Shown piece by piece: positions 44,131 to 54,707 of a stretch of DNA of 64,000 bases (within the stretch, counting starts at the first letter, position 1; each line of letters begins with the position of its first letter). Source of the DNA: Notamacropus eugenii (taxonomy: Eukaryota > Chordata > Mammalia > Diprotodontia > Macropodidae); contig NC_092872.1 of the NCBI RefSeq assembly GCF_028372415.1, positions 551,806,205 to 551,870,204 of the forward strand, written 5' to 3'. The notes beneath the pieces are model-generated. The model was given only the letters and a program-made list of their open reading frames with translations. It did not search any database and had not been told where the DNA came from. The position numbers and the translations under genes are program-made.

Positions 44131-46934
44131 CATGAGCTAAAACATGTGAAAAAGATATTTCTAATTACTCAGGGATACCCTTCACACCCTGTGGAGATTT
44201 GGAGCTGGGGACCTTTCTTATATATGTATTGAAGAGTTGGGATAACTCCCCATACTCCCAGTCTATATGTATTACACCCATAGCATTATTGGGTCAAAGT
44301 AATTAACACTGGAAAAGATATTGGAGATCATTATTTTTATTGGAAAATTGACATGGATTTGACACACTATTTTTGTATAAACATTTGTATAGTTAAGGGT
44401 GCTGAGAATTTCTGAAACAAATTGGATATTTGGATGTATTCTTCCAAGAAGAGGATTATGTGTTAGCACAGTCAAAGAGGCAGTGCAGTTGAACTTTGGG
44501 AGCTGGCAGGCAGCAGGTGCTGTCAATAGCTCTAAAGAAAACAATAATCTCTCTCACTTTGAGATTCCCTAGAGTATAAAAGCAATGTGAACTGAGAGTC
44601 CTGGGCTGATATTCTTTTAATTGGCATTTATATTTGTTGTTTAGGGTCGTAAATATTGGTAAGAAAAGAAACAAAGATAGGTGAGACCTTTTATGTGCTG
44701 GAATAGGATAATTCTATGAAACTCTGGCTGTGTTTATCTTTCCTTATGTTTTATGTGATCCTGGGGAAGGTTTATGCATTGTACTGTTCTGCAAAGTGCC
44801 TGAGATCTTGGACACAGAATATCCCAAATAATTGAGAAATGATAATTCTGAGTGTAATGTTAGCAAATACTCCTTCCTTGACAAGACTTTCTCTATTCTC
44901 TTGGGCATGCCCTCTCAGAAGCTAAGATCCTGGCAATCACTAGTCAAGAGACCCTGATAACATGGCTTTACAATAACTAGCAAACAGAGATGAAAAAGTA
45001 GGAGGTTTGAATGAATAAAACTAGCTAAGCATGTTGAAAGGTTTTTCGATAGATCAACATGTTTGAGAGAGCAGTGCAGCAAGGTAATTTTCCTCTCAAA
45101 TTCTCCTGGTCTCCAGTGATATTTCCAAATGCTTTTTATTGTCTCCTACAATCAGTCTTAATTACAGCCTCTCCCTATGGCCCTGCATACCCTTGCTCAG
45201 CTCCAACAGTGTGCTGACTCAGCAGGAAGTGATCTCATCAACTCTGTGGGAAGTTCCTATATTGTAATAGAGAAAACAGGATCCCAAATAAATCAGAGTT
45301 AAAATAAAGTCATCAGCAAGAACAGAAATTTGAAACATCAGTAGTAACCACAGTGTTGTGGCAGGGCATTCTTAATGGAAAAGTTAATCAGTTTTTAATG
45401 TGGGGGGGGAATATATTGGGATACATAGAATAGACAATCAGAACTTAATCTAGTGTGCTTTATTTTTGGTTATCTTTGTGCTATGATAATTATAAGGTAT
45501 AGAATTAAATTTCATTAACTCATCTTTCCAATGAATATTCATGCCAATGATGCTGTTAAGGAAGGTCTGAACTTAACCTTTTTTTCTACTAGGTCTTCTC
45601 AGAGTGAATTTTGTTAAAGAATAAGGATATTTCCTTTTTTTCCACCAAAAAATATTTCATTAAGAAAACTATTGTTTATCTGTTTTTAAAAGGAAATTTC
45701 TTTTGGAATTGAACTATATGCACATTATTTTTCCTTTTCCCTTGGCATCCGTCTCTCTCTCTGTCTCAGCGAACAAACAAGTATTTACTAAATCCCTACT
45801 ATAAACCTAACTTTATACTGAAGAATTAAGCCTATCAAACCCAACAGCTACTGTTAATTACCTTTCTCTCTTCACTCTCAAACACTTTATCTGTAAGTTT
45901 TAACAGCAGTTTTTATTTGACCATGAACCCCTGGACATTGTCTTACTGAAATTGTTTTTGTTTTCTTTAGTTGGAGTTGGTTTGTTTCCTAGAAGAAATG
46001 TCTTCTGAATTGGGAAAGGGGGAAAGTGTAAACATCAGCCAGTGCATGTATGGCAAAACTGTTAAAATGCAGAGATAGAAGTAAACTTTCTACATAACTC
46101 CAACATCAACCTCCATTAAAATACAGTAGCATGCGCAGATATTGAATAAGGAAGTACCCCAGGGCTGGCTGACAGAGTAAGAATTTAACTAGGTGGGATC
46201 AGAGGAAAAGATTTGGAAGGGAGAAAGGAGTCAAGAAAAACAAGGTTGTAAACTAGGGGAATGGAAGAGTCCAGAACCTAGCCTCAAGTCATATAGACCC
46301 TATTTTTACACTTGCCCCAATGACTCTGCGATATCCGAGATGTGAGGATTAAAGCAATCATAGGGGAAAAGAGGAGGATGGGAGGTGATTTAATTGTTTT
46401 TCTAACTGGCGATACCTTTACCTAGTACTGGAAATGGCTGATGGGACCTTGAACTAGTCTTTCTAGGAGGGATGAATAAAGGAAGAAGGAAAGATAAAGG
46501 GAAGGAAAGGAAAGAAAAGAGAGAAGAGTCTATCTTCTGACTACAACTGTTATTTGTCTGATTTTACATCAAGTATCATTGATTCCCATATTTTCTGATT
46601 TATAGGGAAATTAAGATTAGCAGTATTATACTCTGAAAGTGTTCATTCTTTGCTGGATCCTGACCCTGAGGACCCCTCAGGATTCTTGCCCAAATATCTT
46701 AAAATGAAGAGCACCAAGAAGATATTTCAATTCAGGATAAAATGCACAGTTCAAGCAATTTCACTTTTAAATTTTAATTAAATTCATTTAAATTAAATTA
46801 AATTTTAAAATCACAATAACATAAAATGTTAATGCTATAGTATAAAGTATTATTTTTTCTCTAGAAAGTTCACATTTTGAAAAGGACTATATTTTGACCA
46901 AGAGTAAGATAGATTAAAAAAAAATCTAATTGAA
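44131..46934. other. Longest stretch without a recognised element
   Basis: About 2.8 kb with only trivial features: a G run near 45404, an interrupted CTCTCT run near 45755, a purine-rich stretch at 46475-46530, and an AT-rich self-complementary stretch at 46770-46815 (TTTAATTAAATT-type). The frames at 44272 and 44456 (90 and 72 codons) have no known domain. I see no exon. It may contain old unique or conserved non-coding sequence. Confidence 0.4.
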
Positions 46935-47035
46935 TGAATGTAAACACATTTCCTAAGTACCGGGCACTATGCTTATCAACAGAGATACAAATACAAAAGC
47001 TCAAGAGTGATTTCCCTCAAGGAGTTTATTCCCTA
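46935..47035 (+). repeat. Dispersed repeat fragment
   Basis: CCTAAGTACCGGGCACTATG, AGAGATACAAATACAAAAGC and CCCTCAAGGAGTTTATTCCC: same family as 5.16 kb. Confidence 0.6.
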
Positions 47036-47369
47036 ATACAAGACATGCAAGAGAGTTGCGTTTTGGTCCAGAACGTCACATGGACAATGAATGGAATCTT
47101 ACAGTACTATGAGAATTACTTGGTATGAGCAATAATTTAGCTATGTTTTCATTTTGTAACACATGCATGTTTCATACATGTGTTCCTTTTAACAAGACTG
47201 ATTCAAAACATCTGACAGTGATCAAATGAAGCCAGATTCAGCTGATTTCAGATGAGTGTTAAATTCTGTGCCATATTCATGTTTTATCATTCTCTTCTGT
47301 TGTATTTTTAATTCTGTACTTTTGAAGAATTGATATTACTCCAGGGAAACATGTAAACATTTTAGTTCT
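47036..47369. other. No recognisable feature
   Basis: Unassigned; possibly the decayed 5' part of the transposon that follows. Confidence 0.35.
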
Positions 47370-48210
47370 TAAAGGGCATGTGCCAATGGCTTTTAGAGAT
47401 ACTGTAGCAGCTGTTGGTAGGAGGAAATCAACTGTTTCAAAAATCATTCATTCTCATAAAAAACAGGATTAGTTGTACCAATGCTCAAAGAAAAAAAAAA
47501 AACAATTGTCATTGGCAAAGCCATGCAAAGACTGAAGCGCTAAAGCATGTGGGGAATTAAAAAAATAATAATTTTATGGTTGAAACTCACTTCTTTATTC
47601 AAGTTCATACCAAAACCATTGTAAGAAAAGTCTATGCAAGCCTATTAGATCTGAGTATTTTCATCAGGCTTATACAACATTTATATAATTAATGTATTCA
47701 TTTAGTACCTTGGATGTCTTTTACCATGGAGGAAGTGATTAACTCTGAAAAATATATCAATATACTTGATGTTCAGACATTACAGAGTTGTTCTGGCAGC
47801 ACACAAATTCTGAAATGAATATGGAATACTACAACATGATATACTTTGTTGTTGTACTATATAACATCATAAAAGGGTAAGAAATTTATCCAATTGATGC
47901 AGATAGATATGTTTCAAGGCTTAAGAAGTGAACTGATTTACACCCTGTTGAAAAGCTATGGCTTATAATCAAGGTCAGACTTGGACAAATGGGTTATTTG
48001 TCAAATGTAATTAAAGTAGAACTTCATGATGTGTTAATGAACATGTGTGAAAAATCATGTGAACTCAGTGACAAATCATTTGAAGTAAGTGATATTCAGC
48101 AAAAACAAGACATTTTATTAATGATTTTTAAAGATGTAAAAAGTTCTAAGTTTTACTATGAGTCAACATTTGACTTTATCCTAGTTAACTTGCTGCAACT
48201 ACAGTAATGA
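47370..48210 (+). pseudogene. Decayed Tc1/mariner-type transposase, sense
   Basis: Broken translations follow the order of a Tc1-like transposase. AVGRRKSTVSKIIHSHKK (about 47408-47460) resembles the DNA-binding helix-turn-helix. A FTMEEVINSEKYINILD-like stretch (about 47720) matches the region before the catalytic loop. DLHPVEKLWLIIKVRLGQMG (about 47938-47995) corresponds to the 'SPDLNPIE..W..LK' motif that carries the third catalytic acidic residue. Several frameshifts and stops separate the blocks. I could not find terminal inverted repeats. The assignment rests on motif order and is moderately sure. Confidence 0.5.
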
Positions 48211-48559
48211 ATTGCTCTTTATTGATGCATTCTTTCTAGGATTTATTGTGTGGATTCAGTAACTGGTCCGGAGCTGCAGGAGATGGTGGGTGGGAGGATG
48301 AGGTTGTTGTGTGAGTACCAACATGTGCATGAATTAAAGACAGTGTGGAAAGAACAAAGTGGGGAACTTTGGAGCATGGAATAAAGATTGCCTGGGAATA
48401 ACAAATGGTGAAGACTTACCAACCAGAAGCCAGGGGTAACAGGTGGAGTGCCTCATCAGAGGCACGGTCTACAGTGTAGAACCATGGCAGGAAAATGGCT
48501 AGGGAATAAGACCAGTAGAGGTCTGGGAAAAGCTCGAAATAATGATTAGTTATCATAAA
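48211..48559. other. No recognisable feature
   Basis: Unassigned sequence with purine bias. Confidence 0.45.
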
Positions 48560-49010
48560 ATAACAGAATTTCAGAGTGAAAAGAAGCCTCCGAAACCATC
48601 ATGTCCAATCTATATCTTTTTGAGAATCCTCTTTAAAATATCCCCACCAAGTAATCACCCAGTCTTCAATTGAAGACCTGGAATGAGGAAAGAGGTACTT
48701 TATTTCATTTATTTATTTATTTATTTATTTATTTATTTTTTTACTTCTTGCGTTGGTTTACTACATGAGGAGGAAGAATATATTCAGAAATAAAGATCAT
48801 GTAATAACTCAATTACACCAACAGAAATTTTTAAAATAAGCAAAAATCTTGCACCTCTGCAACATCCACTCATTACTTCTGATCGTTCCTGGTTGGTCAA
48901 ACAGAATAAGTTCAATCCCTTTTCCACATGACAACAGTACACATATTTGAAAACAGCCATGATGCCCCACATGTAGTCTTGGCTAATGGTTTGTAATTCT
49001 TTCATCTCAC
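48560..49010 (+). mobile_element. CR1/L3 element, sense, split by an (ATTT)n run
   Basis: Before the run: GCCTCCGAAACCATCATGTC and CAATTGAAGACCTGGAATGA. After it: GCACCTCTGCAACATCCACT, CATTACTTCTGATCGTTCCT, CAAACAGAATAAGTTCAATC, CTTTTCCACATGACAACAGT and ACATATTTGAAAACAGCCAT. These are consecutive CR1/L3 3' blocks. The (ATTT)n run is at about 48706-48738. Confidence 0.7.
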
Positions 49011-49255
49011 TCTCTCTTTTTTTATATTTAATGTTTTATTTTGATTGCAAGTCACAAAAAGAAAAGAGAATCTCTATACATGAAGTAGAAGAAGCAGAGA
49101 AGAGAGAGAAACATAGAGAAGTGTGTATACAACTGAATCTATTTGCCATATTGATTACCTTTAAAAAAGTATATGCAATAAATTCACATGTTAGTTGCAA
49201 AACTATCTTGCTTGTCTTTGTTTCTAATGAATTTAATTCTGTCCTTTGTATTTTT

Positions 49256-50238
49256 TTTTTATTTAACTTTTAACATTTATTTTCACACAATTTTGGGTTA
49301 CAAATTTTCTCCCCTTTTCTCCCCTCCCCCCCTCAAACCCGAGCTTTCTAATTGCCCCTGTGATGTATCTGCTCTCTCCTCTATCCTCCCTCCCTGCCCT
49401 TGTCTCCATCTTCTCTTTTGTCCTGTAGGGCCAGATAGCTTTCTTGACCCCTTAACCTGTATTTCTTGTTACCCAGTGGTAAGAACATTACATTTGGTCC
49501 TAACACTTTGAGTTCCAACTTCTTTAGCTCCCTCCCTCTCCACCCCTTCCCGTTGGAAGACAGGCAATTCAATATAGGCCATATCTGTTTAGTTTTGCAA
49601 ATGATTTCCATACTAGTTGTGTTGTATAGGACTAATTATATTTCCCTCCATCCTATCCTGTCCCCCTTTACTTCTATTTTCTTATGGTCTTTTCCCTCCC
49701 CATGAGTGTCGACCTTGGATTGCATTCTCCTTCCCATGCCCTCCCCTCCATCGTCCCCCCCACCCTGCTTGTGCCCCTGTCCCCCACTCTCCTGTATTAT
49801 GAGATAGGTTTTCCTATCAAAATGAGTGTGCATTATATTCTTTCCTTTAGTGGAATGTGATGAGAGCAGACCTCATGTTTTTCTCTTGCCTCCCCTCTTT
49901 ATCCCACCACTAATAAGTCTTTTGCTTGCCTCTTTTATGAGAGATAATTTGCCCCTTATAACTTCTCCCTTTCTCCTCCCAATATTTCTCTCTCACTGCT
50001 TGAATTCATTTTTTTTTTAAGATATGATCCCATCCTCTTCAATTCACTCTGTGTACTCTGTCTCTATGTATGTGTGCGTGTGTGCATGTGTGTGTGTGTG
50101 TGTACTCCCACCCAGTACCCAGATACTGAAATGTTTCAAGAGTTATAAATATTGTCTTTCCATGTAGGAATGTAAACAGTTCAACTTTAGTAAGTCCCTT
50201 ATGACTTCTCTTTGCTGTTCACCTTTTCATGGTTCTCT
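49256..50238 (-). other. HAL1 3' UTR
   Basis: Pyrimidine-rich on + (purine-rich in the element), with a (TG)n run at about 50069-50104 and the reversed poly-A at 49256-49260. Short open frames in it are chance. The same layout, more decayed, recurs at 58395-59230. Confidence 0.75.
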
Positions 50239-51312
50239 TCATTCTTGTGTTAGAAAGTCAAATTTTCTTTCCAGCTCTGATCTTTTCATCAGGAAAATTT
50301 GAAAGTCCACTATTTCATTGAAAGACCATTTTTTCTCCTGAAGTATTATACTCAGTTTTGCTGGGTAGGTGATTCTTGGCTTCAGTCCTAGTTCCTTTGA
50401 CTTCTGGAATATCCTATTCCATTCCCTTCTATCCCTCAACTTAGAGGGTGCCAGATCTTGTGCTATCCTGATTGTATTTCCACAATACTTGAATTGTTTC
50501 TTTCTAGCTGCTTGCAATATTTTCTCTTTCACCTGGGAATTCTGGAATTTGGCCACAATGCTCCTAGGAGTTTCTCTTTTTGGATCTCTTTCATGCGGTG
50601 TTCTGCGGATTCCTTGAATATTTATTTTGCCTTCTGGTTCTAGAATCTCAGGGCAGTTTTCCTTGATAATTTCATGGAAGATGCTGTCTAGGTTCTTCTT
50701 TTGATCATGGTTTTCAGGTAGTCCCAGAATTTTTACATTGTCTCTCCTGATTCTATTTTCCAGGTCAGTTGTTTTTCCAATAAGATATTTCACATTATCT
50801 TCCATTTTTTGAATCTTCTTGCTATGTTCTGAGATATCTGTCTTTCTCATAAAGTCCTTAGCGTCCATCCGTACCATTCCAGTTTTGAAAGATCTATTTT
50901 CTTCAGTGAGCTTTTGAATCTCCTTTTCCATTTGGTTAATTCTGCTTTTGAAAGCATTCTTCTCCTCATTGGCCCCTTGCACCTCCCTTTCCAGCTGAGT
51001 TAGGCTAGTTCTCAAGGTGCCAATTTCTTCAAGATTTTTTTGGTTCTCCTTTAGCAGGCAGCTGATCTGCTTTTCATGCTTCTCCCTCATCCCTCTCATT
51101 TCCCTTCCCAGTCTTTCGAGATTTTCAAAATTCCTCTTGAGCTCTTCCATGGCCCGAGCCCATTGGGTGGGCTGGGACACAGAATCCTCGATTTCTGTGT
51201 CTTTGCCTGATGGCAAGCATTGTTCCTCCCCATCAGAAAGGAAGGGAGGAAGTGTCTTTTCTCCGATAAAGTACCCTTCAATAGTTTTATTTCTTTTCCC
51301 TTTTCTTGGCAT
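50239..51312 (-). CDS. HAL1/L1 ORF1 protein (RNA-binding retrotransposon chaperone)
   Basis: The product is an L1-type ORF1p of 357 residues that coats LINE RNA and forms trimers. I start it at the ATG at 51312 (MPRKGKRNKTIEGYF); the frame is open for 31 more codons upstream but has no ATG there. Residues ~1-50 are charged and low-complexity. Residues ~53-180 form a coiled coil with Glu/Lys/Leu heptads (QLEREVQGANEEKN, INQMEKEIQKLTEENRSF). Residues ~183-275 are the RRM-like domain, opening LENRIRRDNVKILGLPE. Residues ~285-345 are the C-terminal domain (FKYCGNTIRIAQDL, RITYPAKLSI). Size and domain order are typical of ORF1p. The frame has no stop or frameshift. It can be expected to be expressed only from the element's own 5' UTR or by read-through. 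Confidence 0.9.
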   Translation of the reverse strand: MPRKGKRNKTIEGYFIGEKTLPPFLSDGEEQCLPSGKDTEIEDSVSQPTQWARAMEELKRNFENLERLGREMRGMREKHEKQISCLLKENQKNLEEIGTLRTSLTQLEREVQGANEEKNAFKSRINQMEKEIQKLTEENRSFKTGMVRMDAKDFMRKTDISEHSKKIQKMEDNVKYLIGKTTDLENRIRRDNVKILGLPENHDQKKNLDSIFHEIIKENCPEILEPEGKINIQGIRRTPHERDPKRETPRSIVAKFQNSQVKEKILQAARKKQFKYCGNTIRIAQDLAPSKLRDRREWNRIFQKSKELGLKPRITYPAKLSIILQEKKWSFNEIVDFQIFLMKRSELERKFDFLTQE

Positions 51313-52182
51313 TTTCTCCAACCAGTGGCCTGACCTCTGAATGTTCTCCTCACACCCACCTCGCCTCCTGGTCCTCCCAGCTAGCGTTTGGGGACTGAGA
51401 TTCAAATGCTGCTGCTTCCCGCCTTAGGGTTTTGGGCGGGGGGCAGGGCTGCTATTCAGTGTTAAATTAAGTTCAGGTGCTGAGGTCAGGGGCAGGGCCA
51501 CCTTTCTGGCTCAGTTCCCTCAGGGGGTTTATGCACAGACCTTCCACAATGGATCCAGGCTCCCGCCCATTTGGGGAGCCCCTGTCTGCAGCCGCCTCTC
51601 AGCTTCTATCTCCTGGGGGACCCCCGAGGCATGGGGGCACCCCACTCCCCTCTCAACCCACCAAAGAGACTCTCTCACCTACCCCCGTCAGTCACCTGTT
51701 GGTGGGGGGGGTTTGTGCCGCCGCTGAAGATCCCGTCTCTGGAGCTTTCTCAGATCTGTGCCTCTCGGAGCCGCAGCCGCCGCCACCGCCGCAGCTGCAG
51801 CCACCGCCGCAGGTCTGGGCTGGGCTCCGCGTCTGCAGCATGACGGACTTTTAGCGAGAGGTTTGCAGGTCCCTCTGTGGGTGGGGTGACCCGCGTGGCC
51901 GCTGGAGATCCCGTCCCTGTAGCCCTCTCGGATCTTTTCCTCTCGGTGTCCGCGGCAGGGCTGCACTCTGCTCCCCGTCCCGGCGCCCAGTCCACGGCGC
52001 GAAGGACCCCCCGCGAGAGGTTTGCAGGTCTCTCCGTAGCAGAAATCTCCCTCGCTCCAATATTCCGTGGCCTCTGGGTGCAGAATTCGCCCTGGTTTGG
52101 TCCCCTCTAGCCGTTCTGTGGTTTGTGGGTTTGGAGCTATGTGTATGTGCGTCTTTCTACTTCGCCATCTTGGCTCCGCCCC
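51313..52182 (-). promoter_or_regulatory. HAL1 5' UTR / internal promoter with tandem GC-rich monomers
   Basis: About 870 bp, much richer in G, C and CpG than anything around it. At its 5' end (52163-52173 on +) is CGCCATCTTGG, the reverse of CCAAGATGGCG, a YY1-type site that is common at L1 starts. Two related units follow. Each carries an 'AGATCCCGTC' segment, a CTCTCGG segment and an identical 17-base GCGAGAGGTTTGCAGGT at 51854-51870 and 52013-52029, a 159-bp offset. A CCGCCGCCACCGCCGC-type run is at 51778-51812. This island belongs to the retrotransposon, not to a host gene. Confidence 0.75.
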
Positions 52183-52199
52183 CTGTCCTTTGTATTTTT

Positions 52200-53279
52200 A
52201 AAAAAATATTTTAATAGTTTTTCTCTTTCCTTCTTTCCCTCCCCTTTAGGGGAGATGTAACTATCATTCCTTGTCCAGTCTTCTTTCCCCTGCAATTAAA
52301 AAACATAAACAGAACACAACCTTATAGCAACTGTAACCCAGGATTGGTGCTGGCACCTAATATGGGGGCACTCATCTAGGAGACTGCAGGCATCTGCTTC
52401 TGGGAGAGGACATTCTGCACTTCTCTTCCACGGGGCGACAGCAACATCTTTCCAATAGCTGTGCAGAAAGAATGGGCCATGTCTATATAACAACCAGATT
52501 AGGACAATTTCTGTGCCTCCCCAAGCCTCACCCCATCCCACCCTCCAGGAACATCTCCAGTGAAGGTCCTATTTATCTACAGGGTGGGCATTGTGCACTA
52601 AGTTGGGTGGGGAAAGGGCAATCCATTCCTTCTCCTTTAGCTTTATGGTCCTTTGAAATGGACTTGGTGTTTTATTTTGTTTCTTTTTTTTTTTCCAGTT
52701 CTATCAAAAAGCAGTAGATTCTTGACACCCAGGAACTTGAGCCATGGAGACCTTGGAACCATGACTCTAGGCTTGATATTACTGCCAGTCCAGCAGGGAA
52801 ACCCTTAGAAACCAGGTCCCAATTCCAGGGAGGCTTTGGATTTATCAACACTTGGTGGGACTATCCCATACAGGAATTGAATTAAGAAGTGAACATAATC
52901 CCCTCCCTATCTAGGAACTGAGGGAGTGTAAAGAAGATTATACCTCTGAGATTTTGGAAAATATTTGTAAATTTGCTCTTGTCCTTTTAAGCAAATGTTT
53001 ATAAATTAGTTTGTAAACTAAATTAGTTTGTAAAAACTAATCCAACTAATGAAACTCTCAAGTGGTTAAAAGGAACAAGGGTTTGTGGGCTCCTAGAACC
53101 TGGGAAACACAATTGGTGGAGACGTTAGCCAATGGCAAAGACCAGACACTCCCCAACCACCTTATGAGCATCAGAGGATTCTGGGGGAGGGACCAAATTT
53201 AACATATATGACCTATAGACAGTGGGAACTAGGGTAGTGATCTCTGATAAGTAAGAATTATCAAGAAAATCAATCTGCT
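52200..53279. other. Unassigned DNA, perhaps LTR-derived in part
   Basis: T-rich near 52205-52240. 53090-53220 (GGAGACGTTAGCCAATGGCA, GGGGGAGGGACCAAATTTAA) has an LTR-like look but no borders. An internal inverted/direct AT repeat (TTAGTTTGTAAACTAAATTAG) sits at about 53007-53030. No gene seen. Confidence 0.35.
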
Positions 53280-53499
53280 CTATGGGAATGATGATAAATG
53301 TCTCTCTTCCTTAATACCTTGAGTTCATCAGCCCTCAGTCAAGAAATAGCTAATATATTCTATCAAATTCTCTTGATAGTTGATTATTGCTTTGATCAAA
53401 TTCTTAAGTACTTCAAAAGTTCTTTTCTTTACAATGTCATTATCGTTATATAAACTGTTCTCAATAAATAGCATAAGCTCAATAAATAACATAAATAAG
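53280..53499 (-). mobile_element. L1 3' UTR fragment, antisense (left of the provirus)
   Basis: ATTGCTTTGATCAAATTCTT, AAGTACTTCAAAAG and TCTTTACAATGTCATTATCG match the L1 3' UTR block seen at 60.07-60.14 kb. The continuation of this element lies on the other side of the provirus, from 58259. Confidence 0.55.
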
Positions 53500-54104
53500 T
53501 GCCAAGCCTAGAGGCCTGTATTGGGCTACCCGAGTCTTTCTTACCTGTCCAGGTCTTCAGCTGGCCACGCCGGATGCACGTATGAGAGAAAGGACGTTCC
53601 AGAGTCAAACAGGGGTTGAGCTTTATTTCAGGGTTTCGGTTACAAGTGCAGGGAGTCTTCTTTCTTAGAACGAAGAGGGGGAGATTTCCTAAGGAGGCTA
53701 AGCTTAAGGGAATGGAAGTAGAAGTACAAGCGGGGAGAGAGGGGGAGGGGAGAGAGGAAAGAAAAGAAGCGGAGCCCTACTTTTCTCTTTGGCTCCACAC
53801 GTGCTAAGAGCTTTCAGGCTTCCTCAATCCTACTCAATCTTCAGCCACACAGTTTGCATCTCAATACCGTGCTGTTAGGTAACTAGGTGTGCTCCAATCC
53901 GGGACGACCTCGAGGGCAGGGAGACTCCACCCATCAGGTATCTCCGGGGGAGAGGCGGAAATACCCGAGCTAGCCGAGCTAGCTCAGTCTGACCTTCTCG
54001 AACCCCCGCTGTTCATGGAGGGCCTCGTAAGACTCTAAGATTTAGAAGTCCCACTTTTACCTGCCCGAGACTGTCCACACGGAATTGAGCTTCCAGTCCC
54101 AACA
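53500..54104 (-). repeat. 3' LTR of the provirus
   Basis: 605 bp, equal in length to the 5' LTR with no indel between them. AATAAA on the minus strand lies at 53622-53627 and would set the RNA 3' end. Mismatches to the other LTR fall at scattered positions, as expected for neutral drift after integration. Confidence 0.93.
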
Positions 54105-54120
54105 TATCCCCTTCTTTGTT
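54105..54120 (-). other. Polypurine tract
   Basis: AACAAAGAAGGGGATA on the minus strand, directly upstream of the 3' LTR. This is the expected primer site for plus-strand DNA synthesis. Confidence 0.8.
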
Positions 54121-54473
54121 ATGCGCGGAGCGCACCTGGCTCTAGAGCAAACAGTGGCTGGAGGCTGAGTGGATTAGGAAGGCCTTTAGCATATGAGTAC
54201 CTTACAACAAGACTTCATTCACACAGAAATCTGCAGCTAGCACAACTGACAAAGGGAGGCATCAAATAAAACAAAGATGAAACTAAATGGCTGAGTTACA
54301 ACAGGGGAAGTGCAATCAACTAAAATCCCAAAGCATATTTTAAGAGAAGCAGGTGGTGTAGGCGCCTTACACGTCACCACTCCCTTAATCTTGCAAATGG
54401 ATCTATACAGGTGGAAAATTGGTCACCTCCTCCCCACCCAAGTGTCCTGGGTTTGTGATATCAAAGTCCTCAT
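54121..54473 (-). other. Residual 3' internal region of the provirus
   Basis: About 350 bp between the env-leader stop and the PPT with no recognisable Env sequence. env is deleted or was never carried by this lineage. Confidence 0.6.
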
Positions 54474-54707
54474 TCAGCTGGCGAAAAAAGGATGCCTAGA
54501 TGGGAAACTGTCAGCAGCAGTGTCTGCGGTTGTGATGAGGGCTGCTTCCTCTCTGGGCAGCAAGGTTAAAGCTGTCAGCAGCAGGCTCAGGTGGTGTATG
54601 ATCCTTCTCCGGGGTCTCTGGGCTCTCCGGGGTCTCCGCCTCCTGCGTCTCCATCGTCTCCGACCTCGGTTCCCACCTACGGATCCTTCTAATGGGAATC
54701 CACGCAT
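54474..54707 (-). pseudogene. env: Env leader remnant, arginine-rich, overlapping the end of pol
   Basis: In a different frame from pol. An ATG at 54707 follows a good splice acceptor (TTTGTGTCTCCACAG on the minus strand, ending at 54717). The peptide has about 16 Arg within 22 residues (RGRRRWRRRRRRPRR), then a hydrophobic stretch IIHHLSLLLTALTLLP, and stops after 77 codons. Class II retroviruses commonly have an env start overlapping pol, with a basic leader that can be an RNA-export factor or long signal peptide. No surface or transmembrane domain follows: only ~370 bp separate it from the PPT. Confidence 0.5.

Larger units (their letters stand above)
49239..52199 (-). mobile_element. Structurally complete HAL1 (half-L1) retrotransposon with target duplication
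   Basis: The insertion occupies 49256-52182 and is bounded by perfect 17-bp direct repeats, CTGTCCTTTGTATTTTT, at 49239-49255 and 52183-52199. On the minus strand it starts GGGGCGGAGCCAAGATGGCG, has a GC-rich 5' UTR (to 51313), one long ORF1 (51312-50239), a ~0.98 kb 3' UTR, and ends in an A run (T run on +, joined to the left duplication). There is no ORF2, so no endonuclease or reverse transcriptase. HAL1 elements of this design are known in mammals and rely on L1 enzymes. The perfect duplication and open ORF1 suggest a fairly recent insertion. Confidence 0.9.

Noticed and set aside
50239-51405. HAL1 ORF1 starting at 51405 (388 codons)
   Set aside because: The codon at 51405 is TTG; the first ATG, in a sensible ORF1p N-terminus, is at 51312.
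51477-52110. CpG-island promoter with several 70-125-codon frames as a host gene
   Set aside because: It lies wholly within the HAL1 insertion, bounded by the 17-bp duplication, and is that element's 5' UTR.
53616-53807. 63-codon + strand frame, repeated at 57770
   Set aside because: It is the antisense of the LTR and occurs twice only because the LTRs are duplicated.
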